Shown here piece after piece: positions 1 to 9,399 of a stretch of 64,000 bases of DNA (positions are counted from its first letter, which is position 1; every line of letters starts with the position of its first letter). The stretch is from Clostridiales bacterium. GTDB taxonomy: Bacteria > Bacillota > Clostridia > Oscillospirales > Oscillospiraceae. The position numbers and the translations under genes are program-made. The DNA is taken from the NCBI GenBank assembly GCA_003150485.1, contig QALX01000009.1:124001-188000 (forward strand). The letters run 5' to 3'. The notes under the pieces were generated by a model that made no database searches, had not been told where the DNA came from, and saw nothing but the letters and a program-made list of their open reading frames with translations.

Positions 1-1144
1 TCTTGTCTGCCTTGGCGGGCTTGGCGGCGGTGACGGTGCCGTTCTTGTGCTTGACGAAGAGCCCGCTGTCAAAGAGCTGCTTCTCATAGTTTTTCAAGGT
101 CACCTTGGCGGGCTCGTAGAGGTAGGCGGGCACATCGTAGGGATTTTCCTCGGACTGGTCTACAGTCTTGCCGCTCATGGCCTGATCGGCCATCTTTGCC
201 GCCTGCTGAGCCATGCTGCCGGTGACCTCCACCGAGGTGATGGCCAGCTGGCCGCCCATCAGCAGCTGGATGCTCTCCGGGTTGCAGTTGCAGCCGGAAA
301 TCATCGGGAATACCGAACCGGAGTAGCTGTCGGCCAGGCCCTGGGCCACGCCCACGCTGATGGTGTCGTCGGTGCAGAGGATAGCGTCCAGGGGCTTGCC
401 GTCGGCGTAGGTAGTCTCCAGCAGATGGCTCAGCCGGTCCGCCGCCCCGTCGGCGTCGGCCACGCCGCACTCCTCTTCCGTGGTATCGCCAGAGGGGATC
501 ACCAAGGTGCTGTTGTCCAGATAGGGCTTCAGCACGTCCATGGCCCCCAGGAAGGCGTACAGGGCGCTGCCGTTGCCGGACTGGTGGAAGATTTCCAGGT
601 TAAAGCTCTGCTTGGTGTCCTTCAGCCCCAGCTTTTTCACCAGGTACTTGGCCTGAATCTGGCCGTTGGTATAGCTGTCGATGCCGATGAAGTAGTCCAC
701 CGTGTCGCAGTCGGGCACCAGCACGCTGTAGGCGATCACTGTAGTGCTGGAGGTGTCGCAGCCGGCCAGGGCGGTGGACAGGGCATCGCTGTCCACCGAG
801 GCCACGATGATTGTGCCGCAGTCATCGTCCAGCATGGCCTCCACCTGCTCAATCTGTACGTCGCTGTCGTTCCCAGCGTAGGCCAGCTCCACCACATAGC
901 CCTGATCCTCCAGGATGGACTGCATGGTGGCGGCATCCCTGACCCACCGGTCATTCTCCTCCGTGGGCATGGAGATCCCCACGAGCCGGTTGCCGGCAAC
1001 CTTTTTGGTTCCGGCGGAAGATGTAATGGTAGACGAACCGCCCTTGGCGGATATATCACCTGACTGGCGCACCGAACAACTGCTCAGGATCGCGCCCACG
1101 CAGACGGCAACAGCCAGCAGGAGGTAAAAACCCCGTTTTTTCAT
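1..1144 (-). CDS. ChvE/MglB-type sugar ABC transporter substrate-binding lipoprotein (3' end outside window)
   Basis: This is the periplasmic-binding-protein fold of a sugar ABC transporter, anchored outside the membrane to deliver a monosaccharide to a permease. The product starts MKKRGFYLLLAVAVC and has a lipobox LSSC at about residues 21-24, so it is a lipoprotein. The mature part reads VGISMPTEENDRWVRD, then a segment ending in IIVASVDSDAL, which is the pattern of ChvE-like multiple-sugar receptors (family knowledge). At least 381 codons are present and no stop occurs before the window edge, so the gene is truncated by the window and not by mutation. An AAGGAG-type ribosome site lies about 15 bases before the ATG, and a second GAAGGA lies closer. 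The sugar cannot be told from the sequence. Transporter partners would lie off the left edge. Confidence 0.85.
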   Translation of the reverse strand, partial: MKKRGFYLLLAVAVCVGAILSSCSVRQSGDISAKGGSSTITSSAGTKKVAGNRLVGISMPTEENDRWVRDAATMQSILEDQGYVVELAYAGNDSDVQIEQVEAMLDDDCGTIIVASVDSDALSTALAGCDTSSTTVIAYSVLVPDCDTVDYFIGIDSYTNGQIQAKYLVKKLGLKDTKQSFNLEIFHQSGNGSALYAFLGAMDVLKPYLDNSTLVIPSGDTTEEECGVADADGAADRLSHLLETTYADGKPLDAILCTDDTISVGVAQGLADSYSGSVFPMISGCNCNPESIQLLMGGQLAITSVEVTGSMAQQAAKMADQAMSGKTVDQSEENPYDVPAYLYEPAKVTLKNYEKQLFDSGLFVKHKNGTVTAAKPAKADK

Positions 1145-1199
1145 AAGTTCCTTCAAACTCCTTTGATCGTGAGTATGCTCTGCTATTCAGAATACGCTT

Positions 1200-1227
1200 A
1201 TTCTATCATAAACAGAACAAAAGTCAA
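1200..1227 (-). promoter_or_regulatory. Promoter of the sugar-binding lipoprotein gene
   Basis: On the minus strand TTGACT is followed after 16 bases by TAGAAT, about 55 bases before the ATG. It is a good sigma-A match with slightly short spacing. Confidence 0.6.
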
Positions 1228-1240
1228 ATCCCGCGCGCAA

Positions 1241-1274
1241 AAAAGGAGAGAGCGGGGCAGCTGCCCCGCTCTCT
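1241..1274 (-). terminator. Rho-independent terminator of htpG
   Basis: A perfect 14-bp inverted repeat with essentially no loop (AGAGAGCGGGGCAG and its complement) is followed on the minus strand by CCTTTTTT. It lies 30 bases after the htpG stop codon. Confidence 0.85.
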
Positions 1275-1304
1275 TTTTCTGTAAAACATATCCAGTTTTT
1301 TCGA

Positions 1305-3221
1305 TCAGACCATCAGGCTGCAAATATCCTCGGTAAACTGGGTGGGATCCTGCATGGGCAGGCCGGCGATAAGCAGGGCCTGGTTATAGAGCAGGTTGAC
1401 ATACTTTTTCGCCTTGTCCTCGTCGTCAATGACGGCGCTCTTCAGGGCAGCGAACACCGAGGAATCGGCGTTGAGCTCCAGAACCCGCTGGGCCTTGTAA
1501 CCCAGTGATCCTCTGCCCTGACGGTTGAAGTACTTCTCCATCTCCAGGGTGATGGGACCGTCAGCCACCATGCACACGGGCTGGCTCTTCAGAATCTTAC
1601 TGATGCGGACATCGGCCACCTTGTCCCCCAGGCACTCCTTGGCGAAGTCGATGACGAAGGAGTTGGCGTGGGTCTTCTCTTCGGCCCGGGCCTTTTCCGC
1701 CTCGCTCTCGGGGAGCGCATCCTCGGAGTTGATGCTCTTGAGGAGCTTGTCGTTGTAGCCCACCAGGAGCTGGACCACAAAATCGTCCATGTCGTCGGTC
1801 ATATAGAGGATTTCATAGCCCTTGTCCAGAATCCGCTCGGCCTGGGGCAGCTTTTTCAGCTGCTCAGTCTCCTGGCCGCTGGCAAAGTAGATATAGGGCT
1901 GGTCCTCCGGCATCCGCTCCACGTACTCTGCCAGGGTGGTCCCCTTCTCCTTGGCGGAGGAAACGAACATCAGCAGGTCCTGGAGCACGCCCCGGTCGGC
2001 GCCGGAGGCCAGGCCAAACTTAATCTGGAGGCCGAAGGCCTTCCAGAAGGTTTCGTACTTCTCCCGGTCCTCTTTCTGGATGCGCATCAGCTCATTCTTG
2101 ATCTTCTTTTCCAGGTTCCGGGAGATCACCTGGAGGACCCGGGTCTGCTGGAGCATCTCACGGCTGATGTTCAGGTCCACATCGGGGGTATCCACCACGC
2201 CCTGGACAAAGCGGAAGTGTTCGGGGATCAGGTCCTGGCACTTGTCCATAATCAGTACGCCGGAGGAGTAGAGCCGGAGGCCCCGCTCGGAATTCCGGGT
2301 GTAGAACTCCTGGTCGGCCACCGAGGGGATGAACATCAGGGCGTCATAGGACACGTTGCCCTCAGCGGAAACCCGCATGGTGGTCAGTGGCTCCGCCATA
2401 TCACCGAAGTTCTGGCTGTAGAAGTTGTTGTAGTCCTCCTGGGTGACCTCATCCTTGGGGCGGTGCCACAGGGGGATCATGGAGTTGAGGACCTCCCACT
2501 CCTGGTAATCTTCCCAGCCGGCCTGTTCGCCCTCTTTGGCGTTGGGGTCCTTCTCCTTGGCCCGGGTCTTGTTCATCAGACACTCGATGGGATAGCGGAT
2601 GTAGTCCGAATAACGCTTGACCAGGTGCTTGACATAGTAGCTCTCCAAGTACACCTGGTACTTTTCCTCATCCTTGTCCGGCTTGATGTGCATGATCACA
2701 TCGGTGCCCACGCTCTCCCGCTGGGGGGCCTCGACGATGGTGTAGCCGTCCACGCCGCTGGACTCCCACTGATAGGTCTTGTCGCTGCCGTAGGCCCGGG
2801 AGATCACGGTGATGTGATCGGCTACCATAAAGGCGGAGTAGAAGCCCACGCCGAACTGGCCAATGATGTCCACATCCTTTTCATCGGTACCCTCGGCGGC
2901 GGCCAGGTCCTTGCGGAACTTCCGGGAGCCGGAGTTGGCGATGGTGCCCAGGTTATTTTCCAGTTCCTCAGCGGTCATGCCGATGCCGTTGTCAGAGACG
3001 GTGAGCAGCTGCTTGTCCTTGTCGGTGAGGATCTTGATCTTGAACTCGCTCTGGCTGATGCCCACCTGATCGTCGGTCAGCGCCTTGTAGGCCAGCTTGT
3101 CAATGGCGTCGCTGGCGTTGGAGAGGATCTCCCGCAGGAAGATCTCCTTGTTGGTGTAGATGGAGTTGATCATCAGGTCCATCAGACGCTGAGATTCCGC
3201 TTTGAATTGCTTCTTTTCCAT
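1305..3221 (-). CDS. htpG: HSP90-family molecular chaperone HtpG
   Basis: Cytosolic ATP-dependent chaperone of 638 residues, the normal HtpG length. The N-terminal GHKL ATPase domain shows NASDAIDKL near residue 35, DNGIGMT near 77 and GQFGVGFYSAFMV near 120. The middle domain has NLGTIANSGSRKF upstream of it and STNISREML-like text (DLNISREMLQQ) further on. The C-terminal dimerisation domain is present, so the protein looks complete and active. The start follows AAGGGGC about 8 bases upstream. The gene is monocistronic, with its own promoter and terminator. A CIRCE operator sits just downstream of the -10 box, so transcription is probably repressed by HrcA. In Bacillus subtilis htpG is not an HrcA target, which makes this wiring worth noting. 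Confidence 0.97.
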   Translation of the reverse strand: MEKKQFKAESQRLMDLMINSIYTNKEIFLREILSNASDAIDKLAYKALTDDQVGISQSEFKIKILTDKDKQLLTVSDNGIGMTAEELENNLGTIANSGSRKFRKDLAAAEGTDEKDVDIIGQFGVGFYSAFMVADHITVISRAYGSDKTYQWESSGVDGYTIVEAPQRESVGTDVIMHIKPDKDEEKYQVYLESYYVKHLVKRYSDYIRYPIECLMNKTRAKEKDPNAKEGEQAGWEDYQEWEVLNSMIPLWHRPKDEVTQEDYNNFYSQNFGDMAEPLTTMRVSAEGNVSYDALMFIPSVADQEFYTRNSERGLRLYSSGVLIMDKCQDLIPEHFRFVQGVVDTPDVDLNISREMLQQTRVLQVISRNLEKKIKNELMRIQKEDREKYETFWKAFGLQIKFGLASGADRGVLQDLLMFVSSAKEKGTTLAEYVERMPEDQPYIYFASGQETEQLKKLPQAERILDKGYEILYMTDDMDDFVVQLLVGYNDKLLKSINSEDALPESEAEKARAEEKTHANSFVIDFAKECLGDKVADVRISKILKSQPVCMVADGPITLEMEKYFNRQGRGSLGYKAQRVLELNADSSVFAALKSAVIDDEDKAKKYVNLLYNQALLIAGLPMQDPTQFTEDICSLMV

Positions 3222-3293
3222 AACTCAATAGCCCCTTTTTATGTGAAATGTTTTTTTAACAACGTCAAACGTCAACCCCTCTTGGCGCGGGGT

Positions 3294-3320
3294 TTAGCAC
3301 TCTCATTACCTGAGTGCCAG
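3294..3320. promoter_or_regulatory. CIRCE element (HrcA operator) of htpG
   Basis: TTAGCACTC, nine spacer bases, then GAGTGCCAG. This matches the CIRCE consensus TTAGCACTC-N9-GAGTGCTAA at 16 of 18 arm positions. It begins 3 bases downstream of the htpG -10 box, so bound HrcA would block initiation. Confidence 0.92.
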
Positions 3321-3323
3321 TAC

Positions 3324-3352
3324 ATCATACCCTATTTTCCAGAGGATTGCAA
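3324..3352 (-). promoter_or_regulatory. Promoter of htpG
   Basis: TTGCAA, 17 bases, TATGAT on the minus strand, placed directly before the CIRCE operator. Confidence 0.85.
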
Positions 3353-3412
3353 CCCCGTTCATAAAAAAATTACAAACTCCCTCCGGGGATTTGGAATATC
3401 CGTCAACTTCGC

Positions 3413-3441
3413 TTGTGTTTTGCGCCGGTTCGCGGTATACT
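3413..3441 (+). promoter_or_regulatory. Promoter of asnS
   Basis: TTGTGT, 17 bases, TATACT, giving a leader of about 70 bases. No T-box is visible in that short leader. Confidence 0.6.
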
Positions 3442-3517
3442 GTTAAAATATATTGCGTAATGAAAACACGGACGGCCCCCTTATCGCAGGCGTCCCTGAA
3501 ATTGGAGTGAAATCATA

Positions 3518-4909
<1,392 letters not shown>

Positions 4910-4957
4910 CATTCGCCGCCGGAGCAGCGCACGCTGCGCGGCTTTTCAGCTGCAATC

Positions 4958-4992
4958 AAAACGGACGCAAAGTGAATTTGCGTCCGTTTTTT
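4958..4992 (+). terminator. Terminator of asnS
   Basis: AAAACGGACGCAAA, 5-base loop, complementary TTTGCGTCCGTTTT, then further T residues. Confidence 0.9.
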
Positions 4993-5005
4993 GTTCGGTT
5001 TGCAG

Positions 5006-5034
5006 TTGTTATGGGCGGCTGGCTGTGCTATGAT
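5006..5034 (+). promoter_or_regulatory. Promoter of the VanZ-like gene
   Basis: TTGTTA, 17 bases, TATGAT. It lies 47 bases before the ATG and just after the asnS terminator. Confidence 0.6.
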
Positions 5035-5081
5035 GCACTTCTACCTGTCCCTTTCGCGTTCTGCCTGGAAAGGAGGCAACC

Positions 5082-5576
5082 ATGGAAAAGTCAACTGCTT
5101 CACGGGTCCTGCTGACCCTGTTTCGCATCCTGTTCACCCTCTTCGTCCTGTGGACCATCCTGTTTATCTTCCGCAACTCCCTGGAATCCGGAGTGCTCTC
5201 CTCCGCCCGCAGCCAAGCGGTCACCGCGGCGGTAAACCAGCACCTGGGCCGGGTGGGGCTCTCCCCCCTCTCCAACGCCCTGGTGCGCAAGCTGGCCCAC
5301 TTCGGAGAATATCTGCTGCTGGGCTTCGGGTACACCCTGTGCCTGCGGGTGTACACCCGCCGCTACATCCGCCACATCAGCTGGCCCCTGCTGCTGGGCC
5401 TCCTGGTGGCCAACGTGGACGAGACCCTGCAATGCTATGTGGCCGGCCGCTCCAGCAGTCTTCGGGACGTGTGGATCGACTTCGCCGGCTGCGGCTGCGG
5501 GGTTGCGGCAGCCCTGTGCGCCCTGGTGTTGATCGGTGGGCTGCTCTCCCTGGCGGGCTTTGGCCGGAAAGGCTGA
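5082..5576 (+). CDS. VanZ-family membrane protein
   Basis: Small integral membrane protein of 164 residues. About four hydrophobic helices are visible, near 8-30, 72-90, 100-115 and 134-158. The family signature is clear: RKLAHFGEYLLLG at 69-81, then DETLQCYVAGRSSSLRDVWID at about 113-133, of which DET and GRSSSLRDV are the key parts. VanZ proteins are linked to low-level teicoplanin resistance in enterococci and to cell-envelope functions elsewhere; the biochemical activity is not settled. The start ATG follows GGAAAGGAGG at ideal spacing. No neighbour suggests a glycopeptide-resistance operon, so an envelope role is the safer reading. Confidence 0.88.
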   Translation: MEKSTASRVLLTLFRILFTLFVLWTILFIFRNSLESGVLSSARSQAVTAAVNQHLGRVGLSPLSNALVRKLAHFGEYLLLGFGYTLCLRVYTRRYIRHISWPLLLGLLVANVDETLQCYVAGRSSSLRDVWIDFAGCGCGVAAALCALVLIGGLLSLAGFGRKG

Positions 5577-5884
5577 ACGGCCCGTCCAGCCATGTCTCCG
5601 GGCAGCGCAAAAAACAGTCCGCCTCCTGGCGCACTGTAAACCGGTACCGTACCTTTCTCTCAGTTGGTCTGTCCTCCCGCGGGTGTTGATGCACCCGCGG
5701 GAGTTCCAGTAGTGTTCAGTTTTCGGACATTTTCACGTGAATCAGCTGGCCCTTTGACTATCTGTATGATACCCCAGCGGGGTTCAGAAGTGTTGAACAC
5801 CCCTTGAAGGTTTTCTAAAGAAAGTGTAACGCAAGCTCCGATTGGAAATAATCGGAATGCGGCAGAATTCTTTTTGCGAACCGG
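5577..5884. other. Non-coding spacer with a strong GC hairpin
   Basis: No credible ORF is seen here. A 12-bp inverted repeat, CTCCCGCGGGTG with a 6-base loop, occupies 5674-5703. It has no T-tract, so it is not a classic terminator. A second, imperfect dyad around a GGGGTTCA motif lies near 5775-5800. Function unknown. Confidence 0.4.
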
Positions 5885-5913
5885 TTGACAACGGGCGGCA
5901 GGCGGAGTAATAT
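5885..5913 (+). promoter_or_regulatory. Promoter of the HMA/P-type ATPase operon
   Basis: Consensus TTGACA, 17 bases, TAATAT. The downstream edge overlaps a dyad operator. Confidence 0.85.
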
Positions 5914-5935
5914 GAACGTATGAACAATCATTCAT
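5912..5935. promoter_or_regulatory. Putative SmtB/ArsR-family metal-responsive operator
   Basis: ATGAACAATCATTCAT (5920-5935) has perfect ATGAA/TTCAT half-sites. A further ATGAAC half-site starts at 5912, overlapping the -10 box. This resembles the operators of SmtB/CadC/CzrA-type repressors (family knowledge). The repressor gene is not in the window. Confidence 0.6.
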
Positions 5936-5961
5936 TTGTTATTCTGAAAGGAGCGTCTCAT

Positions 5962-6177
5962 ATGAAAAAATACAGCATCCAGGTGGACTGCGCCAACTGC
6001 GCCGCAAAAATGGAATCCGCTGCCAAAAAGGTCCCGGGCATCGCCGATGTCGCGGTGAGCTTTATGGCCCAGAAAATGCAGGTGGCCTTCGCCGACGGGG
6101 CGGACCCCAGGGAGACCATGGAAGCGGTCCTCACCGCCTGCCGCAAGGTGGAGCGGGACTGCAAGATTTTCTTTTAA
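5962..6177 (+). CDS. Stand-alone heavy-metal-associated (HMA) domain protein
   Basis: A 71-residue, single-domain metallochaperone-like protein with the ferredoxin-like HMA fold. The metal site is DCANCAAK at residues 9-16, with Cys10 and Cys13. The DCANCA form, rather than GMTCxxC, is typical of Zn/Cd/Pb systems. The start at 5962 is chosen over an upstream in-frame ATG at 5920 because AAAGGAGC lies 9-10 bases before it and the upstream ATG lies inside the operator. It is cotranscribed with the P-type ATPase 36 bases downstream. That ATPase lacks its own N-terminal HMA domain, so this protein probably acts as the missing domain in trans. Confidence 0.88.
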   Translation: MKKYSIQVDCANCAAKMESAAKKVPGIADVAVSFMAQKMQVAFADGADPRETMEAVLTACRKVERDCKIFF

Positions 6178-6213
6178 CCACCGCCGTTCACCGTTCCAAC
6201 GGGAGGTTTTCCT

Positions 6214-8106
6214 ATGACAAACAAACAGAAACAGGTCCTGCTGCGGCTGATCCTCTCCGCCGTACTGATTGTCGCGGTACAGTTTATCCCCGCCGCCGGC
6301 TGGTTCCGCTTTGCACTGTGCCTGATCCCCTACCTCATCATCGGCTACGACATCCTGTGGGAGGCCGCCCACGGCATCCTCAGCGGCCAGGTCTTTGACG
6401 AGAACTTCCTGATGGCCATCGCCACGGTGGGCGCCATGGCCCTGGGGGAGTACACTGAAGGGGTAGCGGTTATGCTGTTCTACCAGCTGGGGGAACTGTT
6501 CCAGAGCTGCGCCGTGGACCGGAGCCGGGCCAGCATCTCCCAGCTCATGGACATCCACCCGGAGTACGCCAACCTGGAGGGCCCCGACGGCATCCCCCTG
6601 CGGACCGACCCCGAGGAGGTGCCGGTGGGCGCCGTCATCCTGGTCCAGCCCGGGGAGCGGGTTCCCATTGACGGAGAGGTCCTCCAGGGCAGCTCCAGCC
6701 TGAACACCAGCGCCCTCACCGGGGAGAGCCTGCCCCGCTCCGTGGGCCCCGGAGACCAGGTCATCAGCGGCTGCGTCAACCTGGAGGGGCTGCTGAAAAT
6801 CCGCACCACCAAGTGCTACGAGGACTCGACGGTGGCGAAAATTCTGGACCTGGTGGAGAATTCCTCCCTGAAAAAAGCCCGGTCTGAGCAGTTTATCACC
6901 CGGTTTGCCCGTTACTACACCCCCATCGTCTGCTTCTCCGCCCTGGCCCTGGCGGTGCTGCCCCCGGCGGTCCGGCTCCTGATGGGGCTGGAGGGGGCCT
7001 GGCTCACCTGGCTCTACCGGGCGCTGACCTTCCTGGTCATTAGCTGTCCCTGCGCTCTGGTAATCTCCATCCCCCTGAGCTTTTTCGGCGGCATCGGCGG
7101 GGCATCCCGGCGAGGCGTCCTGGTCAAGGGGGCCAACGATCTGGAGACTCTGGGCAAAACCCGCTGCGTCGTCTTTGACAAGACGGGTACCCTGACCCAG
7201 GGGGTCTTCCGGGTGACCGAGGTATGCCCTGCCCACGGCATGGACGGCGGCGAGCTGCTGCGTCTGGCGGCCCTGGCCGAGCGCTACTCCAACCATCCCA
7301 TCAGCCGCAGCCTCCGCACAGCCTGCGAAGACCCTGCGGTTTGTTCAGAACCCCTGGACGAGACCCCGGTCACCGACGTCCAGGAGATCAGCGGCCACGG
7401 CGTCCTGGCCCGGATTCAGGGCAGGACTGTGGCGGCGGGCAACCTGCGCCTGATGGATCGGCAGCACATCCCGGTACCGGAGGGCGACACCGCAGGCACC
7501 ACCGTCCACGTGGCGGTGGACGGCGCGTATGCCGGCTGCATCCGCATCGCGGACCAGGTGAAGCCCGGGGCAAAGGCCGCCATCCAGGGCCTGAAGCGGG
7601 CGGGCGTCACCAAAACCGTCCTGCTCACCGGCGATGCCGAGGAGACCGCCCGAGCCATCGCGGCGGAGCTGGGACTGGACGAATACCACAGCCAGCTCCT
7701 CCCCGGCGACAAGGTGGACCGGCTGGAGGCCCTGCTTGCCCGGGAGAAACAGGGCGAGGCCCTGGCCTTTGTGGGCGACGGCATCAACGACGCGCCGGTA
7801 CTGCGCCGGGCGGACGTGGGCATCGCCATGGGGGCCATGGGCTCGGACGCAGCCATTGAGGCCGCAGATGTGGTGCTCATGGACGACGACCCGGCCAAAA
7901 TCCCCCTGGCTATGGGCATCGCCCGGCGGACCCTGCAAGTGGTGCGGCAGAATATCGTCTTCGCCCTGGCGGTGAAGTTCCTCTGCCTGGCGCTGGGCGC
8001 CCTGGGAGTGGCCAACATGTGGTGGGCCATCTTCGCCGACGTGGGCGTTATGGTCCTCTGCGTCCTCAATGCCACCCGCACCCTTTACACCAGAACGCTG
8101 CGGTGA
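6214..8106 (+). CDS. cadA: P1B-type heavy-metal-exporting ATPase (Zn/Cd/Co, CadA/ZntA-like)
   Basis: Membrane pump that expels soft divalent metals using ATP; 630 residues. Visible motifs: CPC in the transmembrane metal site (residues 278-280, context SCPCALVIS), DKTGTLTQG with phosphorylated Asp322, the HP motif in SNHPISRSL, and GDGINDAP with Asp522. TGES in the actuator domain (ALTGESLPR) is present. A CPC with the DCANCA-type partner protein favours Zn/Cd/Pb over Cu. No N-terminal HMA domain is present, and the protein begins directly with transmembrane helices. The HMA unit is encoded by the gene immediately upstream. Start codon ATG follows GGGAGG. Expression is probably metal-induced through the operator upstream of the operon. 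Confidence 0.93.
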   Translation: MTNKQKQVLLRLILSAVLIVAVQFIPAAGWFRFALCLIPYLIIGYDILWEAAHGILSGQVFDENFLMAIATVGAMALGEYTEGVAVMLFYQLGELFQSCAVDRSRASISQLMDIHPEYANLEGPDGIPLRTDPEEVPVGAVILVQPGERVPIDGEVLQGSSSLNTSALTGESLPRSVGPGDQVISGCVNLEGLLKIRTTKCYEDSTVAKILDLVENSSLKKARSEQFITRFARYYTPIVCFSALALAVLPPAVRLLMGLEGAWLTWLYRALTFLVISCPCALVISIPLSFFGGIGGASRRGVLVKGANDLETLGKTRCVVFDKTGTLTQGVFRVTEVCPAHGMDGGELLRLAALAERYSNHPISRSLRTACEDPAVCSEPLDETPVTDVQEISGHGVLARIQGRTVAAGNLRLMDRQHIPVPEGDTAGTTVHVAVDGAYAGCIRIADQVKPGAKAAIQGLKRAGVTKTVLLTGDAEETARAIAAELGLDEYHSQLLPGDKVDRLEALLAREKQGEALAFVGDGINDAPVLRRADVGIAMGAMGSDAAIEAADVVLMDDDPAKIPLAMGIARRTLQVVRQNIVFALAVKFLCLALGALGVANMWWAIFADVGVMVLCVLNATRTLYTRTLR

Positions 8107-8116
8107 GGAACTTTCG

Positions 8117-8181
8117 TTCACATTCCCTTCACAAATGCTTTGCAGTCTGTTCAAGACTTCCCAGCGCCCATCTGTTATCAT
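8117..8181 (+). promoter_or_regulatory. Pho-box-like array and promoter, copy 1
   Basis: Four consecutive 11-base units begin at 8117, 8128, 8139 and 8150 (TTCAC, TTCAC, TTTGC, TTCAA). The -10 TATCAT starts at 8176, exactly 26 bases after the start of the fourth unit. Copies 2 and 3 have the same geometry. There is no recognisable -35, as expected for PhoB/PhoP-activated promoters. Confidence 0.7.
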
Positions 8182-8187
8182 AGAAGC

Positions 8188-8290
8188 AATAGCAATAGCC
8201 TAAACTTTTTCTCCTTTTCTTCTAAACTACCATATAACAAAGCAACCCGGTTGGAACCTGCCCCAGTGTCGGTTCCAGCCGGGTTGTCTT
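8188..8290 (+). ncRNA. Putative Pho-controlled small RNA, copy 1
   Basis: A transcript from the array promoter would start near 8188. It would run through a pyrimidine tract (TTTTTCTCCTTTTCTTCT at about 8206-8223) and end at the hairpin 8243-8286. It contains no ORF, and the next gene downstream is on the other strand. The call rests on shared architecture with copies 2 and 3. This is the least conserved copy, and its T-tail is short. Confidence 0.5.
8243..8286. terminator. Bidirectional terminator between small RNA copy 1 and the EamA gene
   Basis: CAACCCGGTTGGAACC pairs with GGTTCCAGCCGGGTTG around a 12-base loop. The plus-strand tail is GTCTT. On the minus strand the tail is CTTTGTTATA, so it probably ends the EamA transcript too. 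Confidence 0.7.
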
Positions 8291-8293
8291 ATG

Positions 8294-9205
8294 TCATGGC
8301 TGCGATTTCGCAGGCAGCTCCTGCGGCTCCTCTTTCCTGCCGCCCAGGTTCAGCACAACCACGGAGCCAAAGATCAGGGCCATCCCCGCCAGCTTCATCG
8401 GGTTGGCAGGCTCTCCGTAGAGCAGGATTCCGATCAGGGCCCCCACCAACGGTTCAATGGTGGCCAAGATGGCCGCCCGGCCATTGCTCATGCGGCTCAG
8501 GCCCCAGGTGTAGAGCAGGTAGGGCGCCACGGTGCAGAGCACACTGATGCCCAGGTACCAGAGGATGCCCACGGGCTGGGCGGCCAGCTTTTCCACCATG
8601 GACCCCACGCCGCACATGGGCAGTGTGCCCAGGCAGGCGAACAGGAAGGTGTAGGCAGTCACCGTGAGGGTATCGTACCGCCGCAGGGCCACGGAGCCGA
8701 AAATCGAGTACAGGCCGTAGAATAGGCCGGAGCCCAAGCCCAGCAGAAGTACCTTCGGGGTCAGGGTGTAGGTTCCGCCCAGCAGTCCCGCCACCAGGAC
8801 ACAGCCCAGGAAGGTCATCACCAGGGCCATCACCTTGCGCCGGTTGATCCGCTCCCGGAAGAAGATGGCGGAGAGCACCATAATAAAGATGGGGGAGGTA
8901 TATAGCAGCACCACGGCAATGGACGCCTGGCTCAGCTCAATGGTCGTAAAGTAGCACCAGTTAAAGAGGGCCAGGCTGATGATGCCGGTGCCAATGAAAT
9001 ACCACAGATCCCGCAGGCGGATTTTCAACAGCTCCCGGTGGGCAAGCCCCAGCCAGAGGAACAAAATCACGGCGCCGATCAGAACCCGGCCCCCGCCCAA
9101 CTGAAGGGCCGTCAGCCCCATCGCGTTGAGCTGCCGGACAAAGATGCTGATGATGCCCCACAGGCTGCCGGCCCCCAGCACCGCCGCTGTTGCCTTTCGA
9201 TTCAT
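8294..9205 (-). CDS. EamA-family (DMT) permease
   Basis: Inner-membrane drug/metabolite transporter of 303 residues with ten predicted helices built from two EamA repeats. The first begins GSLWGIISIFVRQLNAMG, and the second starts near residue 150 with LGLGSGLFYGLYSIFG. Substrate unknown; members export amino acids, nucleotides or drugs, or import metabolites. The start is placed at the ATG for MNRKATAAV because GGAGG sits 8 bases before it. The GTG five codons upstream would put that GGAGG inside the gene. It is monocistronic, with a shared terminator downstream. A plus-strand promoter for the next gene lies upstream. Confidence 0.85.
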   Translation of the reverse strand: MNRKATAAVLGAGSLWGIISIFVRQLNAMGLTALQLGGGRVLIGAVILFLWLGLAHRELLKIRLRDLWYFIGTGIISLALFNWCYFTTIELSQASIAVVLLYTSPIFIMVLSAIFFRERINRRKVMALVMTFLGCVLVAGLLGGTYTLTPKVLLLGLGSGLFYGLYSIFGSVALRRYDTLTVTAYTFLFACLGTLPMCGVGSMVEKLAAQPVGILWYLGISVLCTVAPYLLYTWGLSRMSNGRAAILATIEPLVGALIGILLYGEPANPMKLAGMALIFGSVVVLNLGGRKEEPQELPAKSQP

Positions 9206-9307
9206 AGGCGTAACCTCCACTTTCTCGATTTATCTCATGAATGAATTGTATTATATCACCGCCGTCCGGCGCCGTAAAGCGTTATTTTCCCGCCAAACCC
9301 CCTTCGA

Positions 9308-9336
9308 TTGACAACAATACCCACAGAGACTATAAT
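9308..9336 (+). promoter_or_regulatory. Consensus sigma-A promoter of the NspC-like gene
   Basis: Perfect TTGACA, 17 bases, perfect TATAAT, about 63 bases before the ATG. Confidence 0.9.
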
Positions 9337-9399
9337 GCACAGGAAACTACTGATCGCGGGGCTTTGTTTTCCCGCCGCAATCGACAAGGAGGCCCCGTT

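Noticed and set aside
1668..3446. A 592-codon open frame antisense to htpG
   Set aside because: It is a mirror of the htpG codon pattern with no domain, no ribosome site, and it runs over the CIRCE element.
5920..5961. Longer start for the HMA protein
   Set aside because: The upstream ATG lies within the promoter/operator region and has no ribosome site; the 5962 start has AAAGGAG.
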